The notes: generated by a model from the letters alone, not told the origin. A stretch of DNA of 64,000 nucleotides from Gluconacetobacter azotocaptans (GCF_014174355.1 NZ_JABEQF010000001.1:310001-374000); one strand, 5' to 3'; shown: positions 1 through 9,742, numbered from the stretch's first letter. Numbers and translations are program-made.

Positions 1-5
1 GTCAT
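1..5 (-). CDS. start codon of a leftward gene, probably a hut gene
   Basis: Only the ATG and two further bases of a minus-strand gene are inside the window. The start is supported by an AAGGTG ribosome binding site five bases upstream on the minus strand and by a HutC-like operator 18 bases further up. Because hutI, hutC, hutF and hutG are present here and hutH and hutU are not, one of those two is the natural guess. The identity cannot be read from five bases. Confidence 0.35.
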
Positions 6-22
6 GGCGACACCTTGACTAT

Positions 23-38
23 ACTTGTATATGCAAGT
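23..38. promoter_or_regulatory. putative HutC operator
   Basis: ACTTGTATATGCAAGT is an inverted repeat with five-base arms (ACTTG/CAAGT) around TATATG. Known HutC sites in Pseudomonas share a TGTATATACA-like core. It lies just upstream of a minus-strand ATG at position 5 and downstream of the hutC stop codon, where HutC could repress the next hut genes. A related core occurs at 2159-2176. Confidence 0.6.
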
Positions 39-109
39 GGTAGCGGCGACCCGCCGCGCCTGTCAACGCAATTCGTAACGGGGTCGGACCGGTCGCCCCG
101 GCTTCGCCG

Positions 110-826
110 TTACGGGCGGTAGCGTCCGCCCAGGCTGTAGCGGCTTCCGGGATAGGTGAAGATGCCCTTCATCACGACGCGGCTGTCCACCCAGGTGCGG
201 CGCACCAGTTGCAGGCAGGCCTCGGGCGCATCCAGTTCCAGCAGGTCGCAGATCTGCGCGTTGGGGGTGATGGCGAAGACCACATGCTCGACCTCCTCGG
301 GGCCGGCGATGCGGTACAGGTGACGGTGCGGATGGGCGATGGAGAAATCCTGGTCCAGATAGTCCGGCGCGAAATGCGGCGAGACGAAGCGTTCCTCGAC
401 CTGCAAGGGGGTGTCGTCCTCGTAATGGACGATGACGGAATGGAACAGCCGGGCGCCGGGCCGCTGGTCGAAGGCGGTCGCCAGATCCATGTCCGCGCGG
501 ATCGTGTCCAGGGTAACGATGCGCGACCGATGGATATGGCCGCTGGCCACGATATCGTCGGCGATGTCGCGCAGTTCCAGAAGCTCGGCGCCCGTCGAAG
601 GGGGCGAGACGAACGTGCCCACGCCCTGCGCCCGCGTCACCACCCCCTCGCTGGTCAGTTCGCGCAGGGCACGATGGACCGTCATGCGCGATACGCCCAG
701 CGTTTCGACGAACGCGCTTTCGGACGGCAGCCGGCGCCCGACTTCCCATTCGCCGCTCTGGATGCGGTCCAGGATATATTGCTTGACCTGTCCGTACCGG
801 GTCGGCGGGCGGAGAGTGTCGGACAT
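110..826 (-). CDS. hutC: HutC, GntR-family histidine utilization repressor
   Basis: This 238-residue protein is a cytoplasmic transcriptional repressor. It has an N-terminal GntR winged helix (about residues 8-75, with the recognition segment SRMTVHRALREL) and a C-terminal UTRA effector domain of the HutC type. In the family the ligand is urocanate and the targets are the hut promoters. The start was chosen at the ATG behind AGGAGA on the minus strand; an upstream in-frame ATG has no such site. It lies 54 bases downstream of hutI on the same strand and is probably cotranscribed with it. Two HutC-like palindromes, at 23-38 and 2159-2176, flank the hutI-hutC pair, consistent with autoregulation. 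Confidence 0.9.
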   Translation of the reverse strand: MSDTLRPPTRYGQVKQYILDRIQSGEWEVGRRLPSESAFVETLGVSRMTVHRALRELTSEGVVTRAQGVGTFVSPPSTGAELLELRDIADDIVASGHIHRSRIVTLDTIRADMDLATAFDQRPGARLFHSVIVHYEDDTPLQVEERFVSPHFAPDYLDQDFSIAHPHRHLYRIAGPEEVEHVVFAITPNAQICDLLELDAPEACLQLVRRTWVDSRVVMKGIFTYPGSRYSLGGRYRP

Positions 827-880
827 GGGGCGTTTCTCCTGAAATGCGGCGGCGATCTGATTATACCGGCCCACGCCGGT

Positions 881-2116
881 TTACGAGCCGGCCGCCCCGT
901 CGGGCCGGCCCTGGAAGACTCGGCCCAGGGGACGCACGCCGCCGATCCAGTAAGACAGTTCGTGCGGGCCGGCGACCGGCCAGAAGGCGATGTCGGCCGA
1001 CAGGCCGGCGGCCAGGCGCCCGGCTTCGTCCCGCAGGCCCAGCGCCCGGGCGCCCACATGGGTGACGCCGGCCAGGGCCTCGGCCGGCGTCATCCGGAAC
1101 AGGGTGCAGGCCATGTTCATCATCGTCGTCAGGTCCAGCGCTGGCGACGTGCCGGGATTGCAGTCGGTGGCCAGGCCCATCGGCACCCCATGGCGGCGGA
1201 ACAGTTCGACCGGCGGCACGGTCTTTTCCCGCACGAAATAGAATGCGCCGGGCAGCAGCATCGCTACCGTCCCGGCGGCGGCCATGGCGCGGATGCCATC
1301 CTCGCTGGCATATTCCACATGGTCGGCCGACAGTGCGCGATAGCGCGCGGCCAGCGCGGCGCCCCCCAGGTCGGACAGCTGGTCTGCGTGCAATCGCACC
1401 GGCAGGCCCAGCGCGCGGGCGGCGTCGAACAGGCGTGCGACCTCGTCGGGCTGGAAGGCGATCCCTTCGCAGAAGGCGTCGACGCTGTCGGCCAGCCCCT
1501 CGGCTGCGACGGCCGGCAGGACGGCGTCCAGCAGATGATCGACATAGGCGCCCCGCCGCCCGGCGAACTCCGGCGGCACGGCATGCGCGCCCAGGAAGGT
1601 CGTATGCACGCGCACCGGCAGGTGGCGGGCCACGGCGCGGGCTACCCGCAACTGCTTCAGCTCGTCTTCCAGGGTCAGGCCGTAGCCGGACTTGATTTCG
1701 ACCGTGGTGACCCCGCCGGCGATCAGCCGCCGCGTGCGCTGCAGCGCCAGGGCCAGCAAGTCCTCGAAGCTGGCGCGCCGTGTCGCCTGCACCGTGGACA
1801 GGATGCCCCCGCCGCGCCGGGCGATGGCTTCGTAGGATACGCCGTTCAGCCGTTCCTCGAACTCGCCGCTGCGGTCGCCGGCATAGACGATGTGCGTGTG
1901 CGGATCGACCAGCCCCGGCGTCGCCCATGCGCCGTCGCAACCGATGACGTCGCGCGCCAAGTCCTGCGGCCGGCCGGGCAGGGCGTCACGCGGACCGACC
2001 CAGACGATCCGTCCGCCCTGCGCCGCGATGGCGCCGTCCGCGATGCGGCCGTACGCGTCGTCGGGTTGGGCGTCCATCGTCGCCAGATGCACGTCGATCC
2101 ACAGCGTGTCCCACAT
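881..2116 (-). CDS. hutI: imidazolonepropionase HutI
   Basis: A 411-residue amidohydrolase that hydrolyses 4-imidazolone-5-propanoate to N-formimidoyl-L-glutamate, the third step of histidine degradation. It has the N-terminal metal motif DPHTH (His73, His75), the family segment EIKSGYGL and the later [10 protein letters not shown] region. Length matches the family. The in-frame frame continues upstream to 2503, but that extension reads through the divergent hutF start and is unlike HutI; the ATG at 2116 starts the recognisable protein. It is divergent from hutF, with a putative HutC operator in the 124-base gap, and is followed by hutC. Confidence 0.94.
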   Translation of the reverse strand: MWDTLWIDVHLATMDAQPDDAYGRIADGAIAAQGGRIVWVGPRDALPGRPQDLARDVIGCDGAWATPGLVDPHTHIVYAGDRSGEFEERLNGVSYEAIARRGGGILSTVQATRRASFEDLLALALQRTRRLIAGGVTTVEIKSGYGLTLEDELKQLRVARAVARHLPVRVHTTFLGAHAVPPEFAGRRGAYVDHLLDAVLPAVAAEGLADSVDAFCEGIAFQPDEVARLFDAARALGLPVRLHADQLSDLGGAALAARYRALSADHVEYASEDGIRAMAAAGTVAMLLPGAFYFVREKTVPPVELFRRHGVPMGLATDCNPGTSPALDLTTMMNMACTLFRMTPAEALAGVTHVGARALGLRDEAGRLAAGLSADIAFWPVAGPHELSYWIGGVRPLGRVFQGRPDGAAGS

Positions 2117-2158
2117 TATCGTTGTCCTCGCGATTCGATCATGCGTTGAAAGATGTCC

Positions 2159-2176
2159 AGATATGTATATACGTCT
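2159..2176. promoter_or_regulatory. putative HutC operator between hutI and hutF
   Basis: The sequence AGATATGTATATACGTCT is an imperfect palindrome (6 of 9 positions pair) whose TGTATAT core matches the stronger site at 23-38. It lies in the gap between the divergent hutI and hutF genes, 43 bases from the hutI start and 65 from the hutF start, a position from which one repressor could control both directions. Confidence 0.5.
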
Positions 2177-2240
2177 ATGCCCTATCTGGCATCCCACCGA
2201 AACGGATAACAGACAGGACAGGCAGGACGGGTCGATTTCG

Positions 2241-3626
2241 ATGACAATGGGTCCGACGACAGTGGGGTTCGCCCGGCAGGCACTGCTGCCCGATGGCTGG
2301 CGGGACGATGTGCGCATCGTGACCGACGCCGCCGGCCGCATCGCGGCGGTCCAGGCCGGGGCCGACCCGGCCGGCGCCGACTGGCGGGCCGACATCGTAA
2401 TTCCGCCGATGCCCAGCCTGCATTCCCACGCCTTCCAGCGCGCCATGGCCGGGATGACGGAAACGCGCCAGAACCCCACAGACACGTTCTGGACGTGGCG
2501 CACACTGATGTATCGCCTGGCGTTGCGGCTGTCGCCCGATCAGATGGAAATCGTCGCGGCGTATCTGTACATGGAAATGCTGTGCGCCGGGTACACGCAG
2601 GTTGCCGAATTCCACTATCTGCACCATGCGCCGGACGGCACCCCCTATGAGCGAAAGGCGGAAATGTCGCTGCGCCTGCTGGCCGCGGCGCAGGGGGTGG
2701 GGATGGGGATCACCATCCTGCCGACGCTCTATGCCCAGGCGGGCTTCAACGCGGCGCCGCTGCAACCCGACCAGCGGCGTTTCGCCACCGATGTCGAGAC
2801 GATCGGTACGATCGTCGCCGATCTGCGGCGGGCGTCGGCGCATGATCCGCTGGCGACGGTGGGCCTGGGCTTCCATTCGCTGCGTGCGGTAACGACCGAT
2901 GCCATGCGCCGCGCCCTGGCAGCACCCGAGCATGACGGGCCGATCCACATCCATGTGGCTGAGCAGCAGCGCGAGGTTACGGACTGCCTATCCGCCACCG
3001 GACGGCGGCCGGTGGCGTTCCTGATGGACGAAATCGGGGTCGACGCGCGCTGGTGCCTGGTGCATGCCACCCATCTTGATGCCGATGAAACCGCCCGGCT
3101 GGCCGCGTCGGGCGCGGTGGCCGGCCTGTGCCCGATCACCGAGGCCGATCTGGGCGACGGGCTGTTTCCACTGCGCGATTTCCTGGATGACGGCGGCCGG
3201 TTCGGCATCGGGACCGACAGCAATATCCTGATCAGCCCCGGCGAGGAACTGCGCCTGCTGGAATATGGCCAGCGCCTGGGGCGGCAGCAGCGGTGCGTGT
3301 CCCTGCCGTCGGGACAGACGGGTTCGGTCGGCGGATATCTCTATCGCGCGGCGCTGCGCGGCGGGGCGCAGGCCTGTGGGCTTCCGGCCTGGGGACTGGC
3401 GCCGGGGGCGCGGGCCGATCTGTGCGTGCTGGATGCCGGCCGCCTGTCTTTGCCCGGGCTGAAAAGGGACGCGATCCTGGATGCCGCGCTGTTCGCCAGT
3501 CCGCGCCTGCCGGTGCGCGACGTGATGTGCGGCGGCGTCTGGCGTGTGCGCGACGGTCGGCATGCGGATCATGACCGGCTGACGCAGGCGTTTCGCACCA
3601 CCGTCGCCGCCGTGCTGGCGGACTGA
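2241..3626 (+). CDS. hutF: formimidoylglutamate deiminase HutF
   Basis: A 461-residue zinc-dependent amidohydrolase that deiminates N-formimidoyl-L-glutamate to N-formyl-L-glutamate and ammonia. Together with HutG this makes the five-step histidine route rather than the HutG formiminoglutamase route. The N-terminal metal motif is HSHAFQR (His61, His63), then EFHYLHH near 123 and HVAEQQ in the barrel; the C-terminal part has GTDSN. The ATG at 2241 is preferred; a second ATG two codons on is possible. It is divergent from hutI and followed 33 bases later by hutG, so hutFG form one transcript. Confidence 0.93.
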   Translation: MTMGPTTVGFARQALLPDGWRDDVRIVTDAAGRIAAVQAGADPAGADWRADIVIPPMPSLHSHAFQRAMAGMTETRQNPTDTFWTWRTLMYRLALRLSPDQMEIVAAYLYMEMLCAGYTQVAEFHYLHHAPDGTPYERKAEMSLRLLAAAQGVGMGITILPTLYAQAGFNAAPLQPDQRRFATDVETIGTIVADLRRASAHDPLATVGLGFHSLRAVTTDAMRRALAAPEHDGPIHIHVAEQQREVTDCLSATGRRPVAFLMDEIGVDARWCLVHATHLDADETARLAASGAVAGLCPITEADLGDGLFPLRDFLDDGGRFGIGTDSNILISPGEELRLLEYGQRLGRQQRCVSLPSGQTGSVGGYLYRAALRGGAQACGLPAWGLAPGARADLCVLDAGRLSLPGLKRDAILDAALFASPRLPVRDVMCGGVWRVRDGRHADHDRLTQAFRTTVAAVLAD

Positions 3627-3659
3627 TCGCCAGGGACATCGGCCGGAGAGGATGTATCA

Positions 3660-4469
3660 ATGATCCCACCCGTCTTTTCATTCACACCGGGCACGTCCCC
3701 CGTGCTGGTGACCCTGCCGCACGCCGGCACCGCCCTGCCGCCGGGGATGGAGCCGCACCTGACCCCGCGCGGCCGGATGCTGCCGGACACCGACTGGTAC
3801 ATGGACCGCCTGTATGCCGGCGCGCTGGCGCGGGGCGCCGGGGTACTGCGGGCCAACTATTCCCGCTATGTCGTCGACCTCAATCGCGGCGCGGACGATG
3901 CGGCGCTCTATCCCGGCCGGCCCAGCACCGGGCTGGCGCCGCTGCTGTCGTTCGACGGCGATCCGCTCTATGTCCCGGGGCAGGAGCCCGATGCGGCGGC
4001 CCTGGCGGAGCGGACCCGCCGGTTCTGGGCCCCGTACCACGACGCGGTGACGGCGGAACTGGTGCGTCTGCGCGGCATCTGGGGCTGGGCCGTGCTGTGG
4101 GACGGGCATTCCATCCGGTCCGAATGCCCGCGCCTGTTCGAGGGCGTGCTGCCCGACCTGAACCTGGGCACCTATGGCGGCCGGTCGTGCGACGCAGGAC
4201 TGACCGCCCGGCTGGTCCGTCATGCCGAAGGCCTGACGGAATATACCCATGTGCTGAACGGGCGCTTCCAGGGCGGATACACGACCCGGCAGTACGGGCA
4301 GCCGTCCGACCATGTCCACGCCGTCCAGCTTGAAATCGCGCAGAGCGCCTATCTGGCCAGCGAAGATGCCCCCTGGCCCGCCGATCCGGCGAAAGAGGCG
4401 CGGCTGCGCGCGGCCATCGACGGCTTCCTGGACATCGTCATCGCCTGGCGACCCCACGGTCTGGCGTGA
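3660..4469 (+). CDS. hutG: N-formylglutamate deformylase HutG
   Basis: A 269-residue cytoplasmic hydrolase that releases formate from N-formyl-L-glutamate to give glutamate, the last histidine degradation step. It shows the N-formylglutamate amidohydrolase signatures: PHAG near residue 22, DTDWYMD near 43, the NYSRYVVDLNR segment and DGHSI near 150. The start follows GGAGAGG with good spacing. It is downstream of hutF on the same strand. Its 3' end converges on the C45 acyltransferase gene with a six-base gap. Confidence 0.93.
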   Translation: MIPPVFSFTPGTSPVLVTLPHAGTALPPGMEPHLTPRGRMLPDTDWYMDRLYAGALARGAGVLRANYSRYVVDLNRGADDAALYPGRPSTGLAPLLSFDGDPLYVPGQEPDAAALAERTRRFWAPYHDAVTAELVRLRGIWGWAVLWDGHSIRSECPRLFEGVLPDLNLGTYGGRSCDAGLTARLVRHAEGLTEYTHVLNGRFQGGYTTRQYGQPSDHVHAVQLEIAQSAYLASEDAPWPADPAKEARLRAAIDGFLDIVIAWRPHGLA

Positions 4470-4475
4470 AAGGCG

Positions 4476-5546
4476 CTACCGGGTGCGGGCTGGGTCTTCC
4501 TTTTCCTTCTCCGGCCGTCGCGGCACCTCGAAGGTGAAGCGGGCGGGGCCGGACAGCGTATCGTAAATCTGCCCCCCGACTCCCTTATCCGTCACAGTGA
4601 AGCGGACGGTGGCCAGCGTATTTTCCTCGTCCGGGTCGACCGGGTCGTCGCGGCGGATCGGCAGGCCCGGACCCGCCCGGTCGCGCAGGACCGCCAGCGG
4701 ATCGCGCGCCGCCAGGCCGGACGTCACCAGTTCGTCGCCCCGACGCTGCCGGCAGGCCGAAGATTCTGTGACGATCTGGGGGATGTGGCGCTGCTCGGGA
4801 TGGACGGCGTGGTTGGCATGGACCGCCGGCGCCGTGACGGTCCGGACGGAACAGACGTGGGCCGAAAATTCGATGCTCATCAGTCGCGGGTCGCCCGCCT
4901 GGGCCAGCGTCAAATGATAGCCGCCGGCCCGTTCGGCGTGGCGCAGCAGGTCGATGGCGTGGTCCAGGCTGGCGCAGTCCAGCACCGCCCGGGCCAGCAC
5001 CATGCGGGGCACGCCCTGGGCGGTGGCCCGGAAGCGGATATTGTTCACCGTCTGCACCAGCCCGGCATCGTTCAGCGCGAAGGCGTGTCCGGGCAGCGAG
5101 GCCGGATAGAGGAACGATGAAAAGGCGATCCCGTCATCCGGTTTTACCCGGACCCAGGCGCAATGTCCCCGGAAGGCGGGGTCTCCGTCCTCGTTATGTG
5201 CGATGGTGATCGACGGGCCGGGCAACATCACGGTCGTGCAGCCTTCCGGCGCCATCGCCCAGATGTCGCCGCGGCAATTCCAGGCGAACAGGTCGGCGAA
5301 CGGTACCTCCAGCCCGTGGGCCATGCCGTGCAGTTCGGCGAACTGGCGGGGGAAAAGCCGTTGTACCTGGTCGCGCATATGCCCCACGCGCCGGTCGTCG
5401 CGGTGGGCGGTCACATGGGCCCAGCCGGCGGTGTGGATCAAATGGGCATGGACGATGTCCCGCCCGAACATGCCCATCCCCACGCCGGTTTCGTACGCGC
5501 TTCCGCCGACCGTCAGCGCCCGCAGGGTGGCGTTGGCTGCCGTCAT
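4476..5546 (-). CDS. C45-type autoproteolytic acyltransferase/hydrolase
   Basis: A 356-residue member of the peptidase C45 / acyl-CoA:6-aminopenicillanate acyltransferase family, Ntn hydrolases that self-cleave before a cysteine. The candidate nucleophile is the Cys in APEGCTTVMLPG near residue 103, followed by the HNEDGD motif typical of the family. No signal peptide is visible, so it is probably cytoplasmic. The substrate cannot be read; bacterial relatives act on N-acyl amides or acyl amino acids. Its ATG overlaps the stop of the upstream aminotransferase (ATGA, 5543-5546), which predicts translational coupling and a shared pathway. Confidence 0.82.
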   Translation of the reverse strand: MTAANATLRALTVGGSAYETGVGMGMFGRDIVHAHLIHTAGWAHVTAHRDDRRVGHMRDQVQRLFPRQFAELHGMAHGLEVPFADLFAWNCRGDIWAMAPEGCTTVMLPGPSITIAHNEDGDPAFRGHCAWVRVKPDDGIAFSSFLYPASLPGHAFALNDAGLVQTVNNIRFRATAQGVPRMVLARAVLDCASLDHAIDLLRHAERAGGYHLTLAQAGDPRLMSIEFSAHVCSVRTVTAPAVHANHAVHPEQRHIPQIVTESSACRQRRGDELVTSGLAARDPLAVLRDRAGPGLPIRRDDPVDPDEENTLATVRFTVTDKGVGGQIYDTLSGPARFTFEVPRRPEKEKEDPARTR

Positions 5547-6877
5547 GACGGCAGCGTGGCCAGCGCCGCGTCGATGGCGTCGCCCAGCCGGTCGACGATA
5601 CGGCCGACGTCGCCGGGTGTGACGATGAAGGGTGGGGCCAGCAGTACATGGTCGCCGCGTGTCCCGTCCGCGGTGCCGCCGGACGGATAGACCATCAGGC
5701 CGCGCGCCATCGCCTCGTGCTTGATGCGGGCATGCAGTTTCAGGGACGGGTCGAAGGGCGCGCGGGTCGCGCGGTCGGCGACCAGTTCGACCGCGCGGAA
5801 CAGGCCGCGTCCCCGGATGTCGCCGACTTGCCGGCTGTCGCCCAGCCGTTCGACCAGACCGCGCTGCAATATCTCGCCCATCGCTGTCACGTTGGCCAGC
5901 AGCCCGTCGCGACGGACGATGTCCTGCACCGCCAGTCCGGCGGCGGCGGCCATCGGGTGGCCCATGTAGGTATGGCCATGCATGAACGCGCCGGACCCGT
6001 CGGCGAACGCATCGAAGATCCGGCCCGACAGCAGCACCGCGCCGATCGGCTGGTAACCGCCGCCCAGGCCCTTGGCGATGGTCATCAGATCGGGCGACAC
6101 GCCGTCCTGTTCACAGGCGTGCAGCGTGCCGCACCGGCCCATGCCGCACATGACCTCGTCCAGGATCAGCAGGACGCCGTACCGGTCGCAGATGGCCCGG
6201 ACCCGCTTCAGGTAATCCGCCAGCGGCGGGACGGCGCCGGCCGTCGCGCCGACGACGGTTTCGGCGACGAAGGCCATGACCCGCTCGGGGCCGATTTCCA
6301 GGATCCGGTCCTCCAGCGCCTGGGCGGCGCGGGCCGCGTAGGCCGCGTCGCTCTCGCCGGGTTCGCGCAGGCGGTAGGCGTAGCAGGGGTCGATATGATG
6401 GGTGTCGATCAGCAGCGGCTGGAAGGCCGCGCGCCGGCCCGCATTGCCCCCCGTCGCCAATGCGCCCAGCGTGTTGCCGTGATAGCTCTGCCGTCTGGCG
6501 ATGACGTGCCGGCGCTGGGGCTGCCCTGTCTCGACCATATACTGGCGGGCCATCTTCAGGGCGGCTTCGACCGCCTCGGACCCGCCGCTGACCAGATAGA
6601 CGCGCTCCAGCCCCGGCGGAGCGTCCGCGACCAGCCGTTCGGCCAGTTGCTCGGCCGGTTCCGAAGTGAAGAAGCCGGTATGGGCGTAGGCCAGGCGGTC
6701 GAGTTGCGCATGCAGCGCGGCCAGGACGTCGGGATGCTGGTGACCCAGGCACGAGACGGCGGCGCCCCCTGAGGCGTCGATATAGCGCCGTCCCTCGCTG
6801 TCGATCAGTTCGATCCCCTGTCCGCCGACGGCGACGGGCAGGGTGGCGCGCGCGGTGCGATACAGCAGGCGGGTCAT
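5543..6877 (-). CDS. class III aminotransferase
   Basis: A 444-residue PLP-dependent fold-type I aminotransferase of class III (the omega-aminotransferase group). The PLP lysine is Lys269 in IAKGLGGGYQP, the cofactor Asp lies in LDEVMCGMGR (Asp240), and SGGSEAVEAALK near 97-108 binds phosphate. The ATG at 6877 is used; the frame extends to 6997 without family similarity. Class III members use ornithine, beta-alanine, diamines, amino-sugars or similar; the substrate here is not clear. It overlaps the C45 hydrolase gene by four bases. The divergent aldolase starts 188 bases away. Confidence 0.88.
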   Translation of the reverse strand: MTRLLYRTARATLPVAVGGQGIELIDSEGRRYIDASGGAAVSCLGHQHPDVLAALHAQLDRLAYAHTGFFTSEPAEQLAERLVADAPPGLERVYLVSGGSEAVEAALKMARQYMVETGQPQRRHVIARRQSYHGNTLGALATGGNAGRRAAFQPLLIDTHHIDPCYAYRLREPGESDAAYAARAAQALEDRILEIGPERVMAFVAETVVGATAGAVPPLADYLKRVRAICDRYGVLLILDEVMCGMGRCGTLHACEQDGVSPDLMTIAKGLGGGYQPIGAVLLSGRIFDAFADGSGAFMHGHTYMGHPMAAAAGLAVQDIVRRDGLLANVTAMGEILQRGLVERLGDSRQVGDIRGRGLFRAVELVADRATRAPFDPSLKLHARIKHEAMARGLMVYPSGGTADGTRGDHVLLAPPFIVTPGDVGRIVDRLGDAIDAALATLPS

Positions 6878-7065
6878 GCGGCGCGCGCCCAAGGCTGGAA
6901 AGGGGTCATTGTCGGCCAGTGCGTTGGCAAACCGCCGGCGCATGCGACCATGCGGCACAGCACCGGGGGCGGGGTGGGCATGGCCGATTCTTGGCACGCT
7001 TCATCCGGTTGTGCAACAATCTCGCCCGACGGCCGAACCCGTCGTCCCGAGGCATGAGGTATGTG

Positions 7066-7869
7066 ATGGCTCATCCGCTCTTTCCCCGTGGGAATGGTCC
7101 CTCCGGATCGTCGGCCGGGCATAACCGGCCGGATCTGGAGGCCGAGATCGTCTGGCAGGCGCGGGCCGATCTGGCCGCGTGCTTTCGCATGGCGGCCCGC
7201 CTGGGGCTGGAAGAAGGGATCTGCAACCATTTCTCGGCCCTGGTGCCGGGGTATGACGATCTGTTCATCGTCAATCCCCACGGCTATGCCTTTCGCGAAC
7301 TCACGGCCTCCAGCCTTCTGATTTGCGATTTCGACGGCAATGTCGTCGACGGCGCGGGCCAGCCCGAGGCCACGGCGTTTCATATCCATGCCCGCATCCA
7401 CCGTCAGGTGCCACGAGCGCGGGTAGCGCTGCACACCCACATGCCCTACGCCACGGCCCTGACGATGACCGAAGGCGACCCCCTGCTGTTCGCCGGGCAG
7501 ACCGCCCTGAAATTCCATGGCCGCGTCGCGGTGGACCAGCATTATAACGGCCTGGCGCTGGATGCGGCGGAAGGCGATCGCATCGCGGCGGCCATCGGCG
7601 GGGCCGACATCGTCTTCATGCGGCATCACGGCGTGATGGTGCTTGGCCCGACGATCGCCGAGGCCTGGGACGATTTGTATTATCTGGAACGCGCCTGCCA
7701 GGTGCAGTGCCTGGCCATGGCGACCGGGCGGCCCCTGGTGCCCGTGGACCCGGCGGTGGCAGAGGCGACGGCACGGCAGATGCGCGCGGGCGACGCGGAG
7801 TCCGCGCGGCTGCATCTGGCATCGGTCCGGCGCGTCTTGGATGCCGAGGACCCGTCCTACCGGTCGTGA
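7066..7869 (+). CDS. class II aldolase/adducin family protein
   Basis: A 267-residue protein with the class II aldolase/adducin fold. Zinc-ligand histidines are visible in ALHTHMPYATAL and in FMRHHGVMVLG, and the N-terminal EEGICNHFSALVP segment is typical. Relatives include fuculose-phosphate and other sugar-phosphate aldolases and a large set of uncharacterised members that act on hydroxy-keto acids. The ATG at 7066 has GAGGT at good spacing; an in-frame ATG at 7054 has its purine stretch too close. It is divergent from the aminotransferase and converges on the LysR gene. Confidence 0.85.
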   Translation: MAHPLFPRGNGPSGSSAGHNRPDLEAEIVWQARADLAACFRMAARLGLEEGICNHFSALVPGYDDLFIVNPHGYAFRELTASSLLICDFDGNVVDGAGQPEATAFHIHARIHRQVPRARVALHTHMPYATALTMTEGDPLLFAGQTALKFHGRVAVDQHYNGLALDAAEGDRIAAAIGGADIVFMRHHGVMVLGPTIAEAWDDLYYLERACQVQCLAMATGRPLVPVDPAVAEATARQMRAGDAESARLHLASVRRVLDAEDPSYRS

Positions 7870-7879
7870 GGACTGCCGG

Positions 7880-8740
7880 TCAAAGGGCGATCAGCGCCAG
7901 ATTGGCGCGCAGGAAATCGTCCATGCATTCCACCGCCGCGCCGTCGGCGGCGTGGCTGCGCAGCAGGCTGAATTCCAGATGGTCCAGGGGCGGCATGGCT
8001 TCGGCCTCGCCGATGATGTCGATGGACGGCGGCACGCTGCATCGCGCCAGGGCCGCGACCGCAAGGCCGGCCTGCACGGCGGCGACCAGCCCCGGCAGGC
8101 CGGCGCTGAAGCAGGCGCAGCGATAGGGACGTCCAGCCTCGCCCAGCGCATGCAGCACGCCCGAGCGCGCGGCGCATCCCGGTTCGAACAGCGCGACCGG
8201 TAGTGGATCGCGCCTCCAGGCTTCATGCGCGCGCGACGCCACCCAGACCAGCGGTTCGCGGCGCAGCACCGGATAGGGCTGTTCGGGCAGGCGGGTGACG
8301 ATTGCCAGGTCGATCCGTCCGGCCGCGATGGCCGGCACCAGCCGGACCGATGGTTCGCAGACCAGTTCGACCGTGACCAGAGGGTGATGCGCCGCGACAT
8401 GCGACAGGATGGGCGGCAGCAGGAAGCCCGCATAATCGTCGGGGACACCCAGCCGGACGCAGCCGCGTTCCTCGGGCTGGGTTACGCTGGCCCAGACCTC
8501 GTCCGACACATGCAGCAGTCGCCGCGCCTGCACCAGGAAATCCGCACCGGCCGGGGTGGGGACGACCGAACGCGGATGGCGGACCAGCAGCGGCCGGCCG
8601 ACGCTTTCCTCCAGCCGCTGGATCTGCATGCTGACGGCCGACTGGCTGCGCCCGATCCGTGGGGCGGCCGCCGACAGGCTGCGGCATTCCACGACGGTCA
8701 CGAAACTGCGGAGAAGATCGAGGTCGAGCGGATGTGCCAT
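7880..8740 (-). CDS. LysR-family transcriptional regulator
   Basis: A 286-residue LysR-type regulator with an N-terminal winged helix (LDLLRSFVTVVECRSLSAAA, residues 5-24) and a periplasmic-binding-protein-like effector domain. The start at 8740 was chosen because MAHPLDLDLL is the usual beginning; the longer frame to 8824 adds unrelated residues. It is divergent from the EamA transporter gene (98 bases between starts), the normal arrangement for a LysR protein and its target. The effector is unknown. Confidence 0.88.
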   Translation of the reverse strand: MAHPLDLDLLRSFVTVVECRSLSAAAPRIGRSQSAVSMQIQRLEESVGRPLLVRHPRSVVPTPAGADFLVQARRLLHVSDEVWASVTQPEERGCVRLGVPDDYAGFLLPPILSHVAAHHPLVTVELVCEPSVRLVPAIAAGRIDLAIVTRLPEQPYPVLRREPLVWVASRAHEAWRRDPLPVALFEPGCAARSGVLHALGEAGRPYRCACFSAGLPGLVAAVQAGLAVAALARCSVPPSIDIIGEAEAMPPLDHLEFSLLRSHAADGAAVECMDDFLRANLALIAL

Positions 8741-8838
8741 GCCATCAATATAACGGATGGCAGCATTCAGTTCTATTCGTTTGAGTGAACGGAAGAAGCC
8801 GTCCACTGTGCCGTCCTCCGCCACGGCAGGTTTTCGTC

Positions 8839-9738
8839 ATGACCCATCGCGACCATCACGGTCATCCCGCACTGAAGCTGGCCTTCGCCATGCTGCTTTC
8901 CGGCACCATCGGCGTGTTCGTGATGCAGAGCGGGCTCGACCCGATCAATGTCGTGTTCTGGCGGTGCGTGTTCGGCACGGCGTTCATGGGGGCGTGGTGC
9001 CTGTTTCGCGGTTATTTCCGTGGGCTGGCCTGGCGGGGCGTACGGATGGCGATCGTGTGCGGCGTGCTGGTGGTCCTGAACTGGATCACGCTGTTCACCG
9101 CCTATCGCCTGACGTCGATCGCGACGGCAACCATTGTCTATAACGCCTCGCCGTTCTTCGTGGTGCTGGCGGGACGCCTGTTCCTGAGCGAGGCGATCAC
9201 CCGCGACCAGATGGTATGGATGTTGGCGGCGTTCGGCGGCGTCGTGCTGGCCAGCGGACTGCTGTCGTCCGGGGAGCATGGGGAAGCGGGCTGGGCGGCC
9301 GGCACCGCGATTACCCTGGTGGCGGCGATGCTGTATGCGATGACGACCCTGATTTCCAAGGGCATGGGGCATCAGCGGCCGGAAATCACGGTGTTCTGGC
9401 AGACCGCGACGGGCATCGTGCTGCTGGCGCCATTGGCCGACCTGTCTCATCCGGTGCCGGCCGCCGCGTCCTGGGGGTGGCTGCTGGGGCTGGGGGCGGT
9501 CCATACCGGCCTGTGCTACGTGCTGATGTATGCGTCCTATCCCCGGCTGACGACATCGACGATCGGCACGCTGTCGTTCATCTACCCGCTGGTAGCGATC
9601 GTCAGCGACTGGATGGTCTATGGCCATCGGCTGACGGTGGCACAGATCACCGGCGCGCTGGTGATCGCGGTGGCGACGCTGGGATCGCGGCTGGGCTGGC
9701 GGGTGGGGTGGCCGCGTGGTTATTCGCGCGCCGGATAG
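8839..9738 (+). CDS. EamA/DMT-family transporter
   Basis: A 299-residue inner membrane protein with about ten hydrophobic segments in two EamA repeats, placing it in the drug/metabolite transporter superfamily (RhaT/YdcZ-like permeases). Such proteins export amino acids or other small metabolites. The ATG at 8839 begins a basic N-terminus and the first membrane segment. It is divergent from a LysR regulator gene that probably controls it, and ends four bases before the stop of the convergent HTH gene. Confidence 0.87.
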   Translation: MTHRDHHGHPALKLAFAMLLSGTIGVFVMQSGLDPINVVFWRCVFGTAFMGAWCLFRGYFRGLAWRGVRMAIVCGVLVVLNWITLFTAYRLTSIATATIVYNASPFFVVLAGRLFLSEAITRDQMVWMLAAFGGVVLASGLLSSGEHGEAGWAAGTAITLVAAMLYAMTTLISKGMGHQRPEITVFWQTATGIVLLAPLADLSHPVPAAASWGWLLGLGAVHTGLCYVLMYASYPRLTTSTIGTLSFIYPLVAIVSDWMVYGHRLTVAQITGALVIAVATLGSRLGWRVGWPRGYSRAG

Positions 9739-9742
9739 CGAT

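Noticed and set aside
209-2149. A 646-residue plus-strand frame across hutC and hutI
   Set aside because: It runs opposite two recognised genes and lacks any family motif; it is a high-GC shadow.
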